Source: Rhodococcus sp. P-2 (GTDB lineage: Bacteria; Actinomycetota; Actinomycetes; Mycobacteriales; Mycobacteriaceae). Taken from it: a DNA stretch of 64,000 nt. This document shows positions 1 to 8,739 of the stretch, piece by piece (position 1 is the first letter of the stretch; the number at the start of each line of letters is the position of its first letter). Where the stretch lies: the NCBI RefSeq assembly GCF_016598535.1, contig NZ_CP066779.1:1922001-1986000 (forward strand). Reading direction: 5' to 3'. The notes under the pieces were generated by a model. The model ran no database searches. It saw only the letters and a program-made list of their open reading frames with translations, and was not told the DNA's origin. Position numbers and translations under genes: made by a program.

Positions 1-2
1 AC

Positions 3-641
3 CTTGCACCGATCATCGTCATCGGATGGGTGTGGATCACCAAAGGCGCGCGGCCGAGCGTGCAGACACTTCTCGGTGCGGCGGTTGCCTTGATCGGCGC
101 CGCAGTGGTGATCGACGTCTTCGGATCGGCAGAGATCAGTGCCGTCGGAGTTGCGTGGGGACTGGCCGCAGCGGCATGCCTTGCAGTCTATTTCGTCATT
201 TCCGAACGTGCGGACGGCGATCTCCAGCCTGTTGTGCTCGCGGCTTCGGGGCTCACGGTCAGCGCACTGGTCATCGGCGCACTCGGGCTCGTCGGCATCC
301 TCCCCCTCGAGTTCTCGGCCTCGAACGCAGTCGTGGCAGAACACTCGGTGAGCGTGTGGCTGCCCGTGGCGGTCCTGGTCCTGGTCAGCACTGTCATCGC
401 CTATCTCACCGGCATCGCCGCGATCACGCTGCTGGGACCGACCATAGGATCTCTGGTAGCACTGACCGAAGTGCTGTGCGCGGTCGTCGCCGCGTGGATC
501 CTGGTCGGGGAATCCGTGACCGCACTCCAAGCCGTGGGTGGCGCAGCAATCATCGCGGGGTTGGTCCTCGCCCGGCTCGGCCAAAGTGCACCGAAACAGA
601 TACCGGCCGACCCGATGACAAATGTCATGGCAGAAGAATGA
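3..641 (+). CDS. EamA/DMT family transporter, C-terminal part (5' end outside window)
   Basis: The frame is open from the first bases of the window and ends at TGA 639-641, so the gene starts upstream. The 212 visible residues form alternating hydrophobic helices joined by short loops. They include a typical second EamA repeat with a late helix pair containing LLGPTIGSLVALTEVLCAV. Family members are ten-helix inner-membrane drug/metabolite transporters; only about the last six or seven helices are visible. The substrate cannot be inferred. An internal GTG at 30 is not the real start, because conserved-looking hydrophobic sequence (LAPIIVIGWVW) precedes it. The next gene begins 45 bp downstream on the same strand, but nothing shows that the two are functionally linked. 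Confidence 0.75.
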   Translation, partial: LAPIIVIGWVWITKGARPSVQTLLGAAVALIGAAVVIDVFGSAEISAVGVAWGLAAAACLAVYFVISERADGDLQPVVLAASGLTVSALVIGALGLVGILPLEFSASNAVVAEHSVSVWLPVAVLVLVSTVIAYLTGIAAITLLGPTIGSLVALTEVLCAVVAAWILVGESVTALQAVGGAAIIAGLVLARLGQSAPKQIPADPMTNVMAEE

Positions 642-686
642 CGGACGGACGAGGGCTCATGTCCTCGAAGCGAGCAGATTCTATGT

Positions 687-1643
687 ATGACCTCAGCACA
701 GGCACGGCATTCACCACAGGCACCGCACACACTCACTGAAGGATCGGCACACGACGCCGTCCGGTTGACCGGACTTCGCAAGAGTTTCGGAACCGTCGAC
801 GCCGTCAAGGGCATCGACCTGAGCATCCGCCCCGGCGAGATCGTCGCGTTCCTCGGCCCGAACGGCGCAGGCAAGACGACAACCATCGACATGATCCTCG
901 GACTGTCCCGACCGACGTCGGGCGACGTGAGCGTCTTCGGAATGTCACCCCGATCGGCGATCGCCCGCGGACTCGTGTCTGCAGTCATGCAGACCGGCGG
1001 GCTGCTCAAAGAACTGACGGTGGCCGAGACCGTGCAGCTGACCGCCAGCCTGTACGCCCAATCCCGTCCGGTCGACGAAGTGCTGGGGCGAGCCGGAATC
1101 CTCGACATCTCCGATCGCCTCGTCAGCAAATGCTCAGGCGGACAACAACAGCGCCTGCGGTTTGCGATGGCGTTGCTGTCGAACCCCCAATTGCTCATTC
1201 TCGACGAGCCGACCACCGGTATGGACGTCGAAGGGCGTCGGGACTTTTGGTCCGCCATCCGCGCCGACGCAGATCACGGTCGCACTGTGCTTTTTGCGAC
1301 GCACTACCTCGAAGAGGCCGATGTCTACGCCGACCGCATCATCCTGGTCCGGCAGGGCACAGTCGTCGCCGACGGAACCACCGCCGAGGTCAAGGCGATG
1401 GCGTCCGGGCGCACCCTGCGCGCACGAGTCCCCGGTATCACCGACGAACTGCTGCGAGCCATACCGAACTCGGACGCCGTCGAGGTGCGTGGTGAGTCAT
1501 TGCTCGTGCACTCGGGCGACACCGATGCCGTTGCACGGTTCCTGCTGACCAACACGCAGGCTCGCGATCTCGAAATCGTCTCGCGTGGCCTCGAAGACGC
1601 ATTCATCGCACTCACGTCGAACAACTCCGAAGGACAGAAGTGA
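687..1643 (+). CDS. ABC transporter ATP-binding protein
   Basis: A 318-residue ATPase of the drug/antibiotic-exporter (DrrA/CcmA-like) type that powers the membrane protein encoded next. Visible motifs are Walker A GPNGAGKTT (residues about 57-65), ABC signature CSGGQQQ (149-155) and Walker B LLILDEP (169-175), followed by an H-loop in LFATHYLEEAD. The roughly 90-residue tail after the nucleotide-binding domain is usual for two-gene exporters. The ATG at 687 lies close to another ATG at 683 in a different frame. The stop codon overlaps the start of the permease gene, so the two are translationally coupled. A histidine kinase and response regulator follow without a gap, which suggests an exporter that senses its own substrate. 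The substrate is unknown. Confidence 0.92.
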   Translation: MTSAQARHSPQAPHTLTEGSAHDAVRLTGLRKSFGTVDAVKGIDLSIRPGEIVAFLGPNGAGKTTTIDMILGLSRPTSGDVSVFGMSPRSAIARGLVSAVMQTGGLLKELTVAETVQLTASLYAQSRPVDEVLGRAGILDISDRLVSKCSGGQQQRLRFAMALLSNPQLLILDEPTTGMDVEGRRDFWSAIRADADHGRTVLFATHYLEEADVYADRIILVRQGTVVADGTTAEVKAMASGRTLRARVPGITDELLRAIPNSDAVEVRGESLLVHSGDTDAVARFLLTNTQARDLEIVSRGLEDAFIALTSNNSEGQK

Positions 1644-2437
1644 TGACCACTGCAATCGAAGCGAACACCTACGGAGCCGAGCGAACCGTCGTACCACTGG
1701 GCGGATTCAACACGACCTTGTTGCGACTGGAATTTCGTCGTCTGACCCGCAATCGGCGCACGATGATCTTCACACTCGTCATGCCGGTCGTCTTCTTCCT
1801 CGTCTTCGGGCTCGGTCAAGGCGACGACGACCACGGGATCGGGCACGGCAATGTCGCCGCGTACATCATGATCAGCATGGCCCTGTACGGCGCGATGCTG
1901 GCCACTACGAGTGGCGGAGCGATGGTCTCGATCGAACGAGCGTCGGGATGGAGCCGGCAACTGCGCCTGACTCCACTGACGCCGGTCGCCTACATCGCCG
2001 TCAAACTGATCATGGCGATGCTGCTCGGTCTCGTCTCGATCCTTGTCGTCTACGTCGTCGGCGCGTTCACGTCTGCGCAGATGGACGGATCGCTCTGGTT
2101 CACAACAGCATTGATCGCCTGGCTGGGGTCGTCGATCTTCGCGGCCTTCGGCCTGTTCATGGGGTATCTGCTCCCCAGTGAGAACGTCATGCAGTTGCTC
2201 GGCCCTGGACTGGCCCTGCTCGCCTTCGGCGGCGGACTCTTCGTACCTCTCACCGACGGTTCCGTGTGGGCGACCATCGCACAGTTCACGCCGATGTTCG
2301 GCATCAATGCCCTCGCCCACGCACCGTTGACCGGCAATAGCATTCACTGGACCTGGATCGTCAATATCCTGGTGTGGTTCGCCATCTTCGCCGGCGGAGC
2401 GATCTGGCGGTTCCAACGAGATACGGAGCGTGTGTAG
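1643..2437 (+). CDS. ABC-2 type exporter permease
   Basis: A 264-residue membrane protein with about six hydrophobic helices. It opens with the typical ABC-2 entry RLEFRRLTRNRR (about residues 29-40) followed at once by the first helix. It would form the transmembrane half of the exporter with the upstream ATPase. The ATG at 1643 shares its A with the TGA of the ATPase gene; a GTG at 1640 is an alternative one codon earlier. The stop TAG at 2435-2437 is followed immediately by the TTG start of the kinase gene, so this is one operon. No substrate-specific feature is visible. Bacteriocin, drug and lipid-active compound export are all possible. Confidence 0.88.
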   Translation: MTTAIEANTYGAERTVVPLGGFNTTLLRLEFRRLTRNRRTMIFTLVMPVVFFLVFGLGQGDDDHGIGHGNVAAYIMISMALYGAMLATTSGGAMVSIERASGWSRQLRLTPLTPVAYIAVKLIMAMLLGLVSILVVYVVGAFTSAQMDGSLWFTTALIAWLGSSIFAAFGLFMGYLLPSENVMQLLGPGLALLAFGGGLFVPLTDGSVWATIAQFTPMFGINALAHAPLTGNSIHWTWIVNILVWFAIFAGGAIWRFQRDTERV

Positions 2438-3562
2438 TTGTCGCAAACGACTGACCGAAACGATTCCGTCGCGCTACCGCGGCGGAATCGTTTCGGTGTT
2501 CTCTTCGCGGCGGTCTGGATGGTATTTCTCGGCGGACCGCTGATCGAGGGATGGAATCTGCGCGACGAAGTGCGCGGCTGGACAGGGATTCTCGCGACGA
2601 TCACCTTCAGTGCGCTCTACCTGTACACGTTCGCCACAACTCAGCAGCGGCGCCGAATGACAATGACTCGGCCGAAAATTCGCGAAGCTGCGCTGGCTCT
2701 GGCCGCTCTGACCGCGTTGGCCGCCGTGATGATCGTCAGCGTCGGGCCGACGGGTTTGGCAGCCGCACCGTATCTCGCGGTGACAGCGGTGACGCTGCTG
2801 CCGACCGTCGCGGGCGGCATTCTCGCCTTGGTGTTTGCAGCCTCCGTGGAGATAGTCAGCCTCTCGTCCGGGTGGGGTAATTACTCCGGGCTCTCCCTCG
2901 GAGTCTGCGCGGCCGCATTCGCGACCTGGGGCATCATGTCCCTGATCAGCCGCAACTTCGCCATGCTCCATGAACGCGAAGAGCAGGAGCAGCGGGCAAT
3001 CATGGAAGAGCGAACGAGGATGGCGCGCGATCTGCACGACATCCTCGGGCACTCGCTGACCGTCATCACGATCAAAGCTGAACTGGCCAACCGCCTACTG
3101 GACGTCGACATAGAACGTGCGCGCAGCGAACTCGACGATCTCGAAAGACTCTCTCGAGACGCGCTTGCGGACGTGCGATCGGCCGTCGAAGGATTTCGTG
3201 GAATTTCACTTCCCGTCGAGATAGCCCGTGCACGAGAGGCATTGCGTGCGGCAGGTATCGAGGACGACGTGCCGAGCAGTACCGACATGGTCCCCACTCG
3301 CCTCCGAGAACTCTTCGCATGGACGATCCGTGAGGGTGTCACCAACGTGGTTCGGCACAGCGGAGCAACACACTGTCGGATCACGGTCGACGAAAGAAGC
3401 GCATCTGTCGTCGACGACGGACGAGGGGCCGGGTCGACGTCTTCCGGCAACGGTCTGATCGGATTGCGTGAGCGGGCCGGCGCGTCGGGCGCACGAGTGA
3501 TCATCACTCATCCCGAACCGCAAGGGTTTGCACTTCAGGTCGTCGAACAGGAGAAAGTGTGA
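2438..3562 (+). CDS. Sensor histidine kinase, DesK/NarX-like (HisKA_3)
   Basis: A 374-residue membrane kinase. The first about 175 residues hold roughly five or six hydrophobic helices with no large external domain, so sensing is probably intramembrane, as in DesK or exporter-linked kinases. The dimerisation/phosphoacceptor motif is DLHDILGHS, with the phosphorylated His at about residue 200. The ATPase N-box (EGVTNVVRHS) and G-boxes (VVDDGRGAG, GNGLIGLRERAG) are present. The start is a TTG directly abutting the permease stop. The end overlaps the response-regulator start by 4 bp. It probably reports on the substrate or membrane effect of the upstream ABC exporter. Confidence 0.9.
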   Translation: MSQTTDRNDSVALPRRNRFGVLFAAVWMVFLGGPLIEGWNLRDEVRGWTGILATITFSALYLYTFATTQQRRRMTMTRPKIREAALALAALTALAAVMIVSVGPTGLAAAPYLAVTAVTLLPTVAGGILALVFAASVEIVSLSSGWGNYSGLSLGVCAAAFATWGIMSLISRNFAMLHEREEQEQRAIMEERTRMARDLHDILGHSLTVITIKAELANRLLDVDIERARSELDDLERLSRDALADVRSAVEGFRGISLPVEIARAREALRAAGIEDDVPSSTDMVPTRLRELFAWTIREGVTNVVRHSGATHCRITVDERSASVVDDGRGAGSTSSGNGLIGLRERAGASGARVIITHPEPQGFALQVVEQEKV

Positions 3563-4188
3563 GCAACCAGGGCGATCGAGCAACCATACGGCTGCTCTTG
3601 GCGGACGACCAGGCGCTCGTGCGAGGAGCTTTGGCCGCGCTACTCGATCTGGAATCCGATCTGTCCGTGGTGGCCGAGGTCGGCCGCGGTGACGAGGTGG
3701 TGGCTGCCGTACTCGAGCACCGTCCGGACGTCGCACTTCTCGACGTCGAGATGCCCGGCATGGACGGTATCGCCGCGACAGCGGCCCTTCGCGAAGCAGC
3801 ACCCGAGACCCGGGTTCTGATCGTCACCACTTTCGGGCGCCCAGGATTTCTCCGTAAAGCCCTTCACGCGGGGGCCGGCGGGTTCGTCGTCAAGGACACA
3901 CCTGCCAGGCAGCTTGCCGACGCGGTCAGGCGTGTTCATGCCGGACTGCGCGTCGTCGATCCCACCCTTGCGGCTGACAGCCTCGTCAGCGGTGAGTCGC
4001 CCCTGACAGAGCGTGAGACCCAAGTACTGCGCGCTGCTCACGACGGCGCACCCGTGGCGGCCATCGCGGGGGCGCTGTTCTTGTCCGCAGGGACAGTTCG
4101 AAATCACCTGTCGTCCGCAATGGGTAAGACGGGTGCCACGACCCGCGCCGAAGCCGTGAGAATCGCCGAGTCGAACGGCTGGCTCTGA
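3559..4188 (+). CDS. NarL/DesR-type response regulator
   Basis: A 209-residue two-domain regulator. The receiver domain has the acidic pair ADDQ (about residues 15-18), the phosphoacceptor Asp at about 62 in LLDVEMPGMDG, and the conserved Lys in VKDTPA. A LuxR-type helix-turn-helix (residues about 150-209) starts with SPLTERETQVLRAA and includes the recognition helix region SAGTVRNHLSSAM. The GTG start overlaps the kinase stop (GTGA), so it is the cognate partner of the upstream kinase. It most likely controls the exporter operon 687-4188 itself. The DNA after the stop (4189-4408) is relatively AT-rich and leads to an independent gene. Confidence 0.92.
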   Translation: MSNQGDRATIRLLLADDQALVRGALAALLDLESDLSVVAEVGRGDEVVAAVLEHRPDVALLDVEMPGMDGIAATAALREAAPETRVLIVTTFGRPGFLRKALHAGAGGFVVKDTPARQLADAVRRVHAGLRVVDPTLAADSLVSGESPLTERETQVLRAAHDGAPVAAIAGALFLSAGTVRNHLSSAMGKTGATTRAEAVRIAESNGWL

Positions 4189-4408
4189 TCCGCGATGCCG
4201 GAATCCGCTTCGCCGGCAAATAGTCCGCCGTTCGATTCTTGATGACGATTTGTCCAGATCACTCAAAGTAGGGACCTTCTACCCTAGGGATTTTCCCTGC
4301 AAACGACCCCCTTCGTGAGAATCCAAAACAGCTAATCGTTCGATAACTGGCTATGATGCAGTTAATTGAATCGACGGAGCCTGTGCGTAACGGGGGAAGG
4401 GACGTCTC

Positions 4409-4846
4409 ATGTCGAACCAGTTCAACGATCGCTTGAACTCGCTGTTCGAGACTGCCGACTTTCACGTCACCAACGCGATGGTCGTTCGCGGCATGACCGA
4501 GTTCGGTTGCCGCATCTCGACGCCGTACCTGTCGCAACTACGCACCGGCGTCCGAACCAACCCGTCACCCGAAGTGGTCGCTGCCCTCGCCCACTTCTTC
4601 AACGTCCATCCGGACTACTTCTACGCCCCGTCCGACCACACTCCACCGACCATCTCCGGTGGCGAAGCAGACCTCTCACTTCTCGAACAGCTGCACAACG
4701 TGCGCCTGCGAAACCTCACTGCTCGGGTCGTCGATCTCTCACCGTCTTCGCAGGATCTGCTTGTGGAAATGGCGGAGAATCTACGTTCCTCCGAGAATCT
4801 TCCGCGCGTACCACCGGACTCGAATTCCTACATGTCACGCGCGTAG
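4409..4846 (+). CDS. EspR-like helix-turn-helix DNA-binding protein
   Basis: A 145-residue protein with an N-terminal helix-turn-helix whose segment TPYLSQLRTGVRTNPS (about residues 40-55) closely resembles the pattern of mycobacterial EspR: STPYLSQLR, then a basic turn, then NPS, then an ALAHFFNV helix. EspR-type proteins bind as dimers of dimers and can act as nucleoid-associated regulators. The second half here (LSLLEQLHNVRLRNLTARV onward) would be the dimerisation region. The ATG is preceded by a strong GGGGGAAGGG ribosome-binding site at 4391-4400. It is monocistronic, with metE regulatory DNA following. No ESX gene lies nearby, so the targets are unknown. The match is from memory of the family, not from an alignment. 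Confidence 0.75.
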   Translation: MSNQFNDRLNSLFETADFHVTNAMVVRGMTEFGCRISTPYLSQLRTGVRTNPSPEVVAALAHFFNVHPDYFYAPSDHTPPTISGGEADLSLLEQLHNVRLRNLTARVVDLSPSSQDLLVEMAENLRSSENLPRVPPDSNSYMSRA

Positions 4847-4865
4847 CGCCCTTCGCCGACTCTCC

Positions 4866-4896
4866 TTGACTGCGCAGGGAGGGTTGGCCTTATGCT
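4866..4896 (+). promoter_or_regulatory. Putative sigma-70-like promoter of the metE leader
   Basis: TTGACT at 4866-4871 and TATGCT at 4891-4896 are separated by 19 bp, which is slightly long. Transcription would begin near 4903, just ahead of the conserved cobalamin riboswitch core, and give a leader of about 400 nt. This is a motif call only. Confidence 0.45.
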
Positions 4897-4902
4897 GATC
4901 GA

Positions 4903-5140
4903 TGCAGCTGGTTCGCCCGGCACGGTCATGAGGAGCCCCGAAGACCGTTCCCGGCGTCGAAGCCCCGTCAGCGCAAGCTGACGGAGTGAGAGGGAACCCG
5001 GTGAAAATCCGGGACTGTCCCGCAGCGGTAAGCAGGAACGACCGCCGTTTATGTGCACTGGGCATCCGCCTGGGAAGCGACGGCCAGTAGGTTCGATCCA
5101 ACTCGATCGAGTGCCCGCGAGTCCGAAGACCTGCCGACTG
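4903..5140 (+). ncRNA. Cobalamin (B12) riboswitch upstream of metE
   Basis: The leader contains the conserved B12-box core GGTGAAAATCCGGGACTG (about 5000-5017) followed by CCCGCAGCGGTAAG, and the downstream element GCGAGTCCGAAGACCTGCC at 5117-5135. Both are hallmarks of cobalamin riboswitches. It sits in the sense orientation ahead of the B12-independent methionine synthase gene. Known biology in actinobacteria is that bound adenosylcobalamin turns metE off when the B12-dependent MetH can work. The outer ends are estimated; the core is certain by eye. Confidence 0.93.
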
Positions 5141-5141
5141 T

Positions 5142-5162
5142 GTCGGGCACGCCGTGCCCGAC
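5142..5162 (+). promoter_or_regulatory. Perfect hairpin directly after the B12 aptamer (candidate expression platform)
   Basis: GTCGGGCAC at 5142-5150 and GTGCCCGAC at 5154-5162 form a perfect 9-bp GC-rich stem with a 3-nt loop, starting 7 nt after the last conserved aptamer element. No U-run follows, so classical intrinsic termination is not assured. Rho-linked or alternative-pairing control is also possible. The remaining 150 nt to the metE start show no other obvious structure. Confidence 0.5.
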
Positions 5163-5311
5163 GGTCCACCGCCTCGTGGAATGGGCGTGTAGATCTCCAT
5201 CGGACCTCGTGTGCGGTGCGGGCAGTACTGTCCGCCGAAACTCGAGGTCTCGTGAGGTGTACCCGTCTGCCGGCAGTGGCCATCAATGCATTGGCAATCT
5301 GGAGAAACTCC

Positions 5312-7576
5312 GTGACAACAACGTTCACTTCGACCGTGCTGGGCTCACCGCGCATCGGTCCTCATCGAGAACTCAAGCGGGCAACCGAAAGCTACTGGGC
5401 AGGGCGCATCGACGCCGACGCCCTGCAGGCTGTCGCCCGTGACCTCCGTCGGCAGGGCTTGGCCGACCTCCGTGACCTGGGCCTCGACTCCATCCCGGTC
5501 AATACCTTCTCCTTCTACGACCAGATGCTCGACACCGCAGTTCTTCTCGGCGCGCTGCCCGACCGCGTCGCGTCGGTCGCCGATCCGTTGGGCCGCTACT
5601 TTGCCGCTGCCCGTGGGACGGACACCATCGCGCCACTCGAAATGACGAAGTGGTTCGACACCAACTACCACTACCTGGTGCCGGAGATTTCACCGTCCAC
5701 CACGTTCGCACTCGACCCGTCCAAGGTCTTGTCCGAACTCGCAGAAGCACTTTCCGACGGCATTGCAGCCCGCCCGGTCGTCATCGGACCGGTCACCTTC
5801 CTGCTGCTCTCGAAGGCTGTCGGCACAGACGAGCCGCTGCTCTCGCGGCTCGACGAACTGCTCCCCCTCTACGCGGATCTACTCGGTCGGCTCGCGAAGG
5901 CCGGCGCGGAGTGGATTCAACTCGACGAACCGGCTCTCGTAGGTGATCGCACCGACGAGGAAATCGAAGCGGCACGCGCTGCGTACGAACAGCTTTCGGC
6001 ACTGACCGAGCGGCCGTCGATCCTGTTGGCGTCGTTCTTCGGCTCGCTGCGTGACGCGCTGCCCGCACTCGCGTCCACCGGTGTCGAAGGATTTGCCGTC
6101 GATCTGGTGGCCGGTCAGGATTCGATCGGCTCCGTCCCCGAACTCGCTCGCAAACTGGTCGTCGCCGGTGTGGTCGACGGACGAAACATCTGGCGGTCGG
6201 ATCTGGATTCGGCACTGAGCACGTTGGGTGCTCTGTTGGGCAGCGTGGATACTCTTGCCGTCTCCACGTCGTGCTCCCTGCTGCACGTTCCGTACACTCT
6301 CGACGCAGAAGCCGATGTCGACAAGGCCCTACGCTCGTGGCTCGCGTTCGGCACCGAGAAGGTCAAGGAAGTGGTCACTCTCGCAACCGCTCTCACGCAG
6401 GGGCGAGAGTCGGTGGAGGACGAGTTCGCGCTGGCACGAGCTGCAGCGTCGACCCGCAAGGACGATCGCAGACTCAATGACGCGAGCGTTCGAGGCCGGC
6501 TGGACGCCGTTCTGAGCTCGGCGACCGGTCGCGCGCCCGCCGCCGAGCGCCGCGCTGCCCAGGACGAGTTGCTTTCTCTGCCACCGCTGCCCACGACGAC
6601 TATCGGCTCGTACCCACAAACGTCGAAGATCCGTATCGCTCGCGCGGCGCTGCGCAAGGGCGAGATCGACGAAGCCGAGTACATCGAGCGCATGCGCGCC
6701 GAGATAGCCGAAGTTGTTGCACTCCAAGAAAAATTGGACCTCGACGTACTCGTTCACGGCGAACCGGAACGCAACGACATGGTGCAGTACTTCGCGGAGC
6801 AGTTGGACGGGTTCTTCGCCACCGCCAACGGATGGGTCCAGTCGTACGGTACCCGCTGCGTGCGTCCGCCGATTCTGTACGGCGACGTCTCACGTCCGAA
6901 GCAGATGACCGTCGACTGGATCACGTACGCACAGTCGCTGACAGACAAGCCGGTCAAGGGCATGCTCACCGGGCCCGTCACCATTCTGGCCTGGTCGTTC
7001 GTCCGCGACGACCAACCGCTCGCCGACTCGGCAAATCAAGTCGCACTGGCCATTCGAGACGAGACGGTCGATCTGCAGGCCGCCGGTATCGGAATCATCC
7101 AGGTCGACGAACCGGCACTGCGTGAGCTACTTCCACTGCGTGCTGCGGACCAGCCCGCCTACCTGGACTGGTCGGTCGGCGCCTTCCGGCTGGCCACCTC
7201 GGGCGTCGCGGATTCCACCGCCATCCACACCCACCTGTGCTACTCCGAGTTCGGAGCGGTGATCGGTGCCATCGCCGGTCTCGACGCGGACGTCACGTCC
7301 ATCGAGGCTGCGCGATCACACATGGAGGTGCTCGACGATCTCAGTTCGGTCGGGTTCGACCTCGGCGTCGGTCCGGGTGTCTACGACATCCACTCGCCAC
7401 GCGTGCCGAGCGTCGACGAGATCGCGGAGTCGCTACGCGAAGCACTCAAAGCTGTTCCGGTCGAACGATTGTGGGTCAATCCGGACTGCGGATTGAAGAC
7501 ACGGGGGCCGATCGAGGTCGAAGCGTCGCTGCGTAACCTCGTCGAAGCCGCGAAGGTGGTACGAGCGGAGCTTTAG
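5312..7576 (+). CDS. metE: Cobalamin-independent methionine synthase (MetE)
   Basis: Transfers the methyl group of 5-methyltetrahydropteroyl-polyglutamate to homocysteine, the last step of methionine synthesis. With the GTG start at 5312 the protein is 754 residues, the usual MetE length. The zinc ligands then fall at His641, Cys643 ([10 protein letters not shown]), Glu665 and Cys726 (NPDCGLKTR), the numbering known from E. coli MetE, which strongly supports this start. A ribosome-binding GGAGAA lies at 5301-5306. The frame is open upstream to 5051, but that stretch is riboswitch leader. The gene is under the cobalamin riboswitch at 4903-5140 and ends in a long hairpin at 7584-7632. It appears monocistronic. 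Confidence 0.97.
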   Translation: MTTTFTSTVLGSPRIGPHRELKRATESYWAGRIDADALQAVARDLRRQGLADLRDLGLDSIPVNTFSFYDQMLDTAVLLGALPDRVASVADPLGRYFAAARGTDTIAPLEMTKWFDTNYHYLVPEISPSTTFALDPSKVLSELAEALSDGIAARPVVIGPVTFLLLSKAVGTDEPLLSRLDELLPLYADLLGRLAKAGAEWIQLDEPALVGDRTDEEIEAARAAYEQLSALTERPSILLASFFGSLRDALPALASTGVEGFAVDLVAGQDSIGSVPELARKLVVAGVVDGRNIWRSDLDSALSTLGALLGSVDTLAVSTSCSLLHVPYTLDAEADVDKALRSWLAFGTEKVKEVVTLATALTQGRESVEDEFALARAAASTRKDDRRLNDASVRGRLDAVLSSATGRAPAAERRAAQDELLSLPPLPTTTIGSYPQTSKIRIARAALRKGEIDEAEYIERMRAEIAEVVALQEKLDLDVLVHGEPERNDMVQYFAEQLDGFFATANGWVQSYGTRCVRPPILYGDVSRPKQMTVDWITYAQSLTDKPVKGMLTGPVTILAWSFVRDDQPLADSANQVALAIRDETVDLQAAGIGIIQVDEPALRELLPLRAADQPAYLDWSVGAFRLATSGVADSTAIHTHLCYSEFGAVIGAIAGLDADVTSIEAARSHMEVLDDLSSVGFDLGVGPGVYDIHSPRVPSVDEIAESLREALKAVPVERLWVNPDCGLKTRGPIEVEASLRNLVEAAKVVRAEL

Positions 7577-7583
7577 GGGCAAG

Positions 7584-7632
7584 CCCCTGTGCGCCTTTCT
7601 GGTGGTGGCATTATCGGAAAGGCACACAGGGG
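7584..7632 (+). terminator. Probable metE terminator hairpin
   Basis: A 16-bp inverted repeat (7584-7599 with 7617-7632, one G-U-type mismatch) encloses a 17-nt loop and begins 7 bp after the metE stop. There is no U-tail, which is common for actinobacterial hairpin terminators. Confidence 0.6.
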
Positions 7633-7794
7633 GTCATGCCGTATGGCCGATCGGTCTCGAAGCATCGAAACGTAGGCTTCCGGATCTCTCCCTTTCCTGC
7701 TACCTTGCCTTACTAGACAGTGACCTAAGGAGAGGCCTTACAACCGCGAAAGCGACGACCCAGGCCCGGGTTCACGTCGAAGGAGTTCACCCAC

Positions 7795-8739
7795 GTGGAC
7801 ACGGTTTCGACCGATGTCCGCCATTCCACGGTCGAGTACGCCCCTGGCTTACACCTCGACATAGTCCGTCCGAAGGACCCACCGCAGCCGTTGCCTGCGA
7901 TCGTGTGGATCCACGGCGGTGGATGGCGGCTACAAGACCGCACGGCCTGCCCAGACCTCGCGAAGCATTTCGCTGCCGAGGGATACGTGATGGTCAGCAT
8001 CGACTACCGGTTGGCACCGGACATCGTTCACCCCGGTCAATTGCTCGACGTTCGGCGCGCAGTGCGCTGGCTGCGAAGCAATGCCGCCGAACATCGCGTG
8101 GATCCGGATCGAATTGGACTCTGGGGATCGTCGGCAGGAGGGCACCTCGCGGCGCTTGCCGGCATCCATTCCTCGACCCTTCGGCTGGACCACGAAGAGG
8201 CCTCATCCGTCAGCTCTGCAGTCCAGGCCGTCGTCGACGGTTACGGCCCAGCAGATCTTCCTGCCCTGGTGAATCTTTCGTCGCCGATCTCAGAAGCCGA
8301 ACAAGTATCGCCCGAGGCATCACTGTTGGGTGGACCGATTCGAGACAACCTCGCCGCCGCACGCGACGCGAGTCCGGCACTCGTAACCAAGGGCGGCACA
8401 CCCCCGTTCCTGGTCATGCACGGGATCGAGGACACGATGGTTCCACACCACCAAAGCGTCAGCCTGTACGACTCGCTCGCCGCCTACGGAAACGACGTGA
8501 TCCTTTATCTCGTGGACGGTTTCGGCCACGGTTTCTTCAACCCGGGCAACGTGCTGGAGCTGGGTCCTGGGCTCAGTCTCGATCAGGGGCACCTCGAGCG
8601 TGATCCGTCCGCGTCCGCAACAGTCCGAGCCTCCACCGACCGCGGGAGACGGTTCGTCGAACGCCACCCATGCGCGTCGTTCGCGACTATCGAAGCCTTT
8701 TTCTCTCGAACGCTGAAAGCAGGTGCGTCCCTCTCATGA
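7795..8739 (+). CDS. Alpha/beta hydrolase (esterase, HSL-like)
   Basis: A 314-residue serine hydrolase. The oxyanion-hole motif HGGGW is at residues 40-44, the nucleophile Ser113 is in GLWGSSAGG, and the probable acid Asp213 (MHGIEDTMVP) and base His245 (GFGHGFF) complete the triad. The HGGGW plus GSSAG pattern is that of hormone-sensitive-lipase-type carboxylesterases acting on small esters. The GTG start at 7795 follows a GAAGGAG box (7778-7784). The stop overlaps the ATG of the quercetinase-like gene, so the two enzymes are co-expressed. In that context it could release acyl groups from flavonoid or other phenolic esters, but this is inference from adjacency. Confidence 0.88.
   Translation: MDTVSTDVRHSTVEYAPGLHLDIVRPKDPPQPLPAIVWIHGGGWRLQDRTACPDLAKHFAAEGYVMVSIDYRLAPDIVHPGQLLDVRRAVRWLRSNAAEHRVDPDRIGLWGSSAGGHLAALAGIHSSTLRLDHEEASSVSSAVQAVVDGYGPADLPALVNLSSPISEAEQVSPEASLLGGPIRDNLAAARDASPALVTKGGTPPFLVMHGIEDTMVPHHQSVSLYDSLAAYGNDVILYLVDGFGHGFFNPGNVLELGPGLSLDQGHLERDPSASATVRASTDRGRRFVERHPCASFATIEAFFSRTLKAGASLS

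Noticed and set aside
5051-5311. In-frame upstream extension of metE to 841 residues
   Set aside because: The extension translates the cobalamin riboswitch. The GTG at 5312 has a ribosome-binding site and gives exact E. coli-like zinc-ligand numbering.
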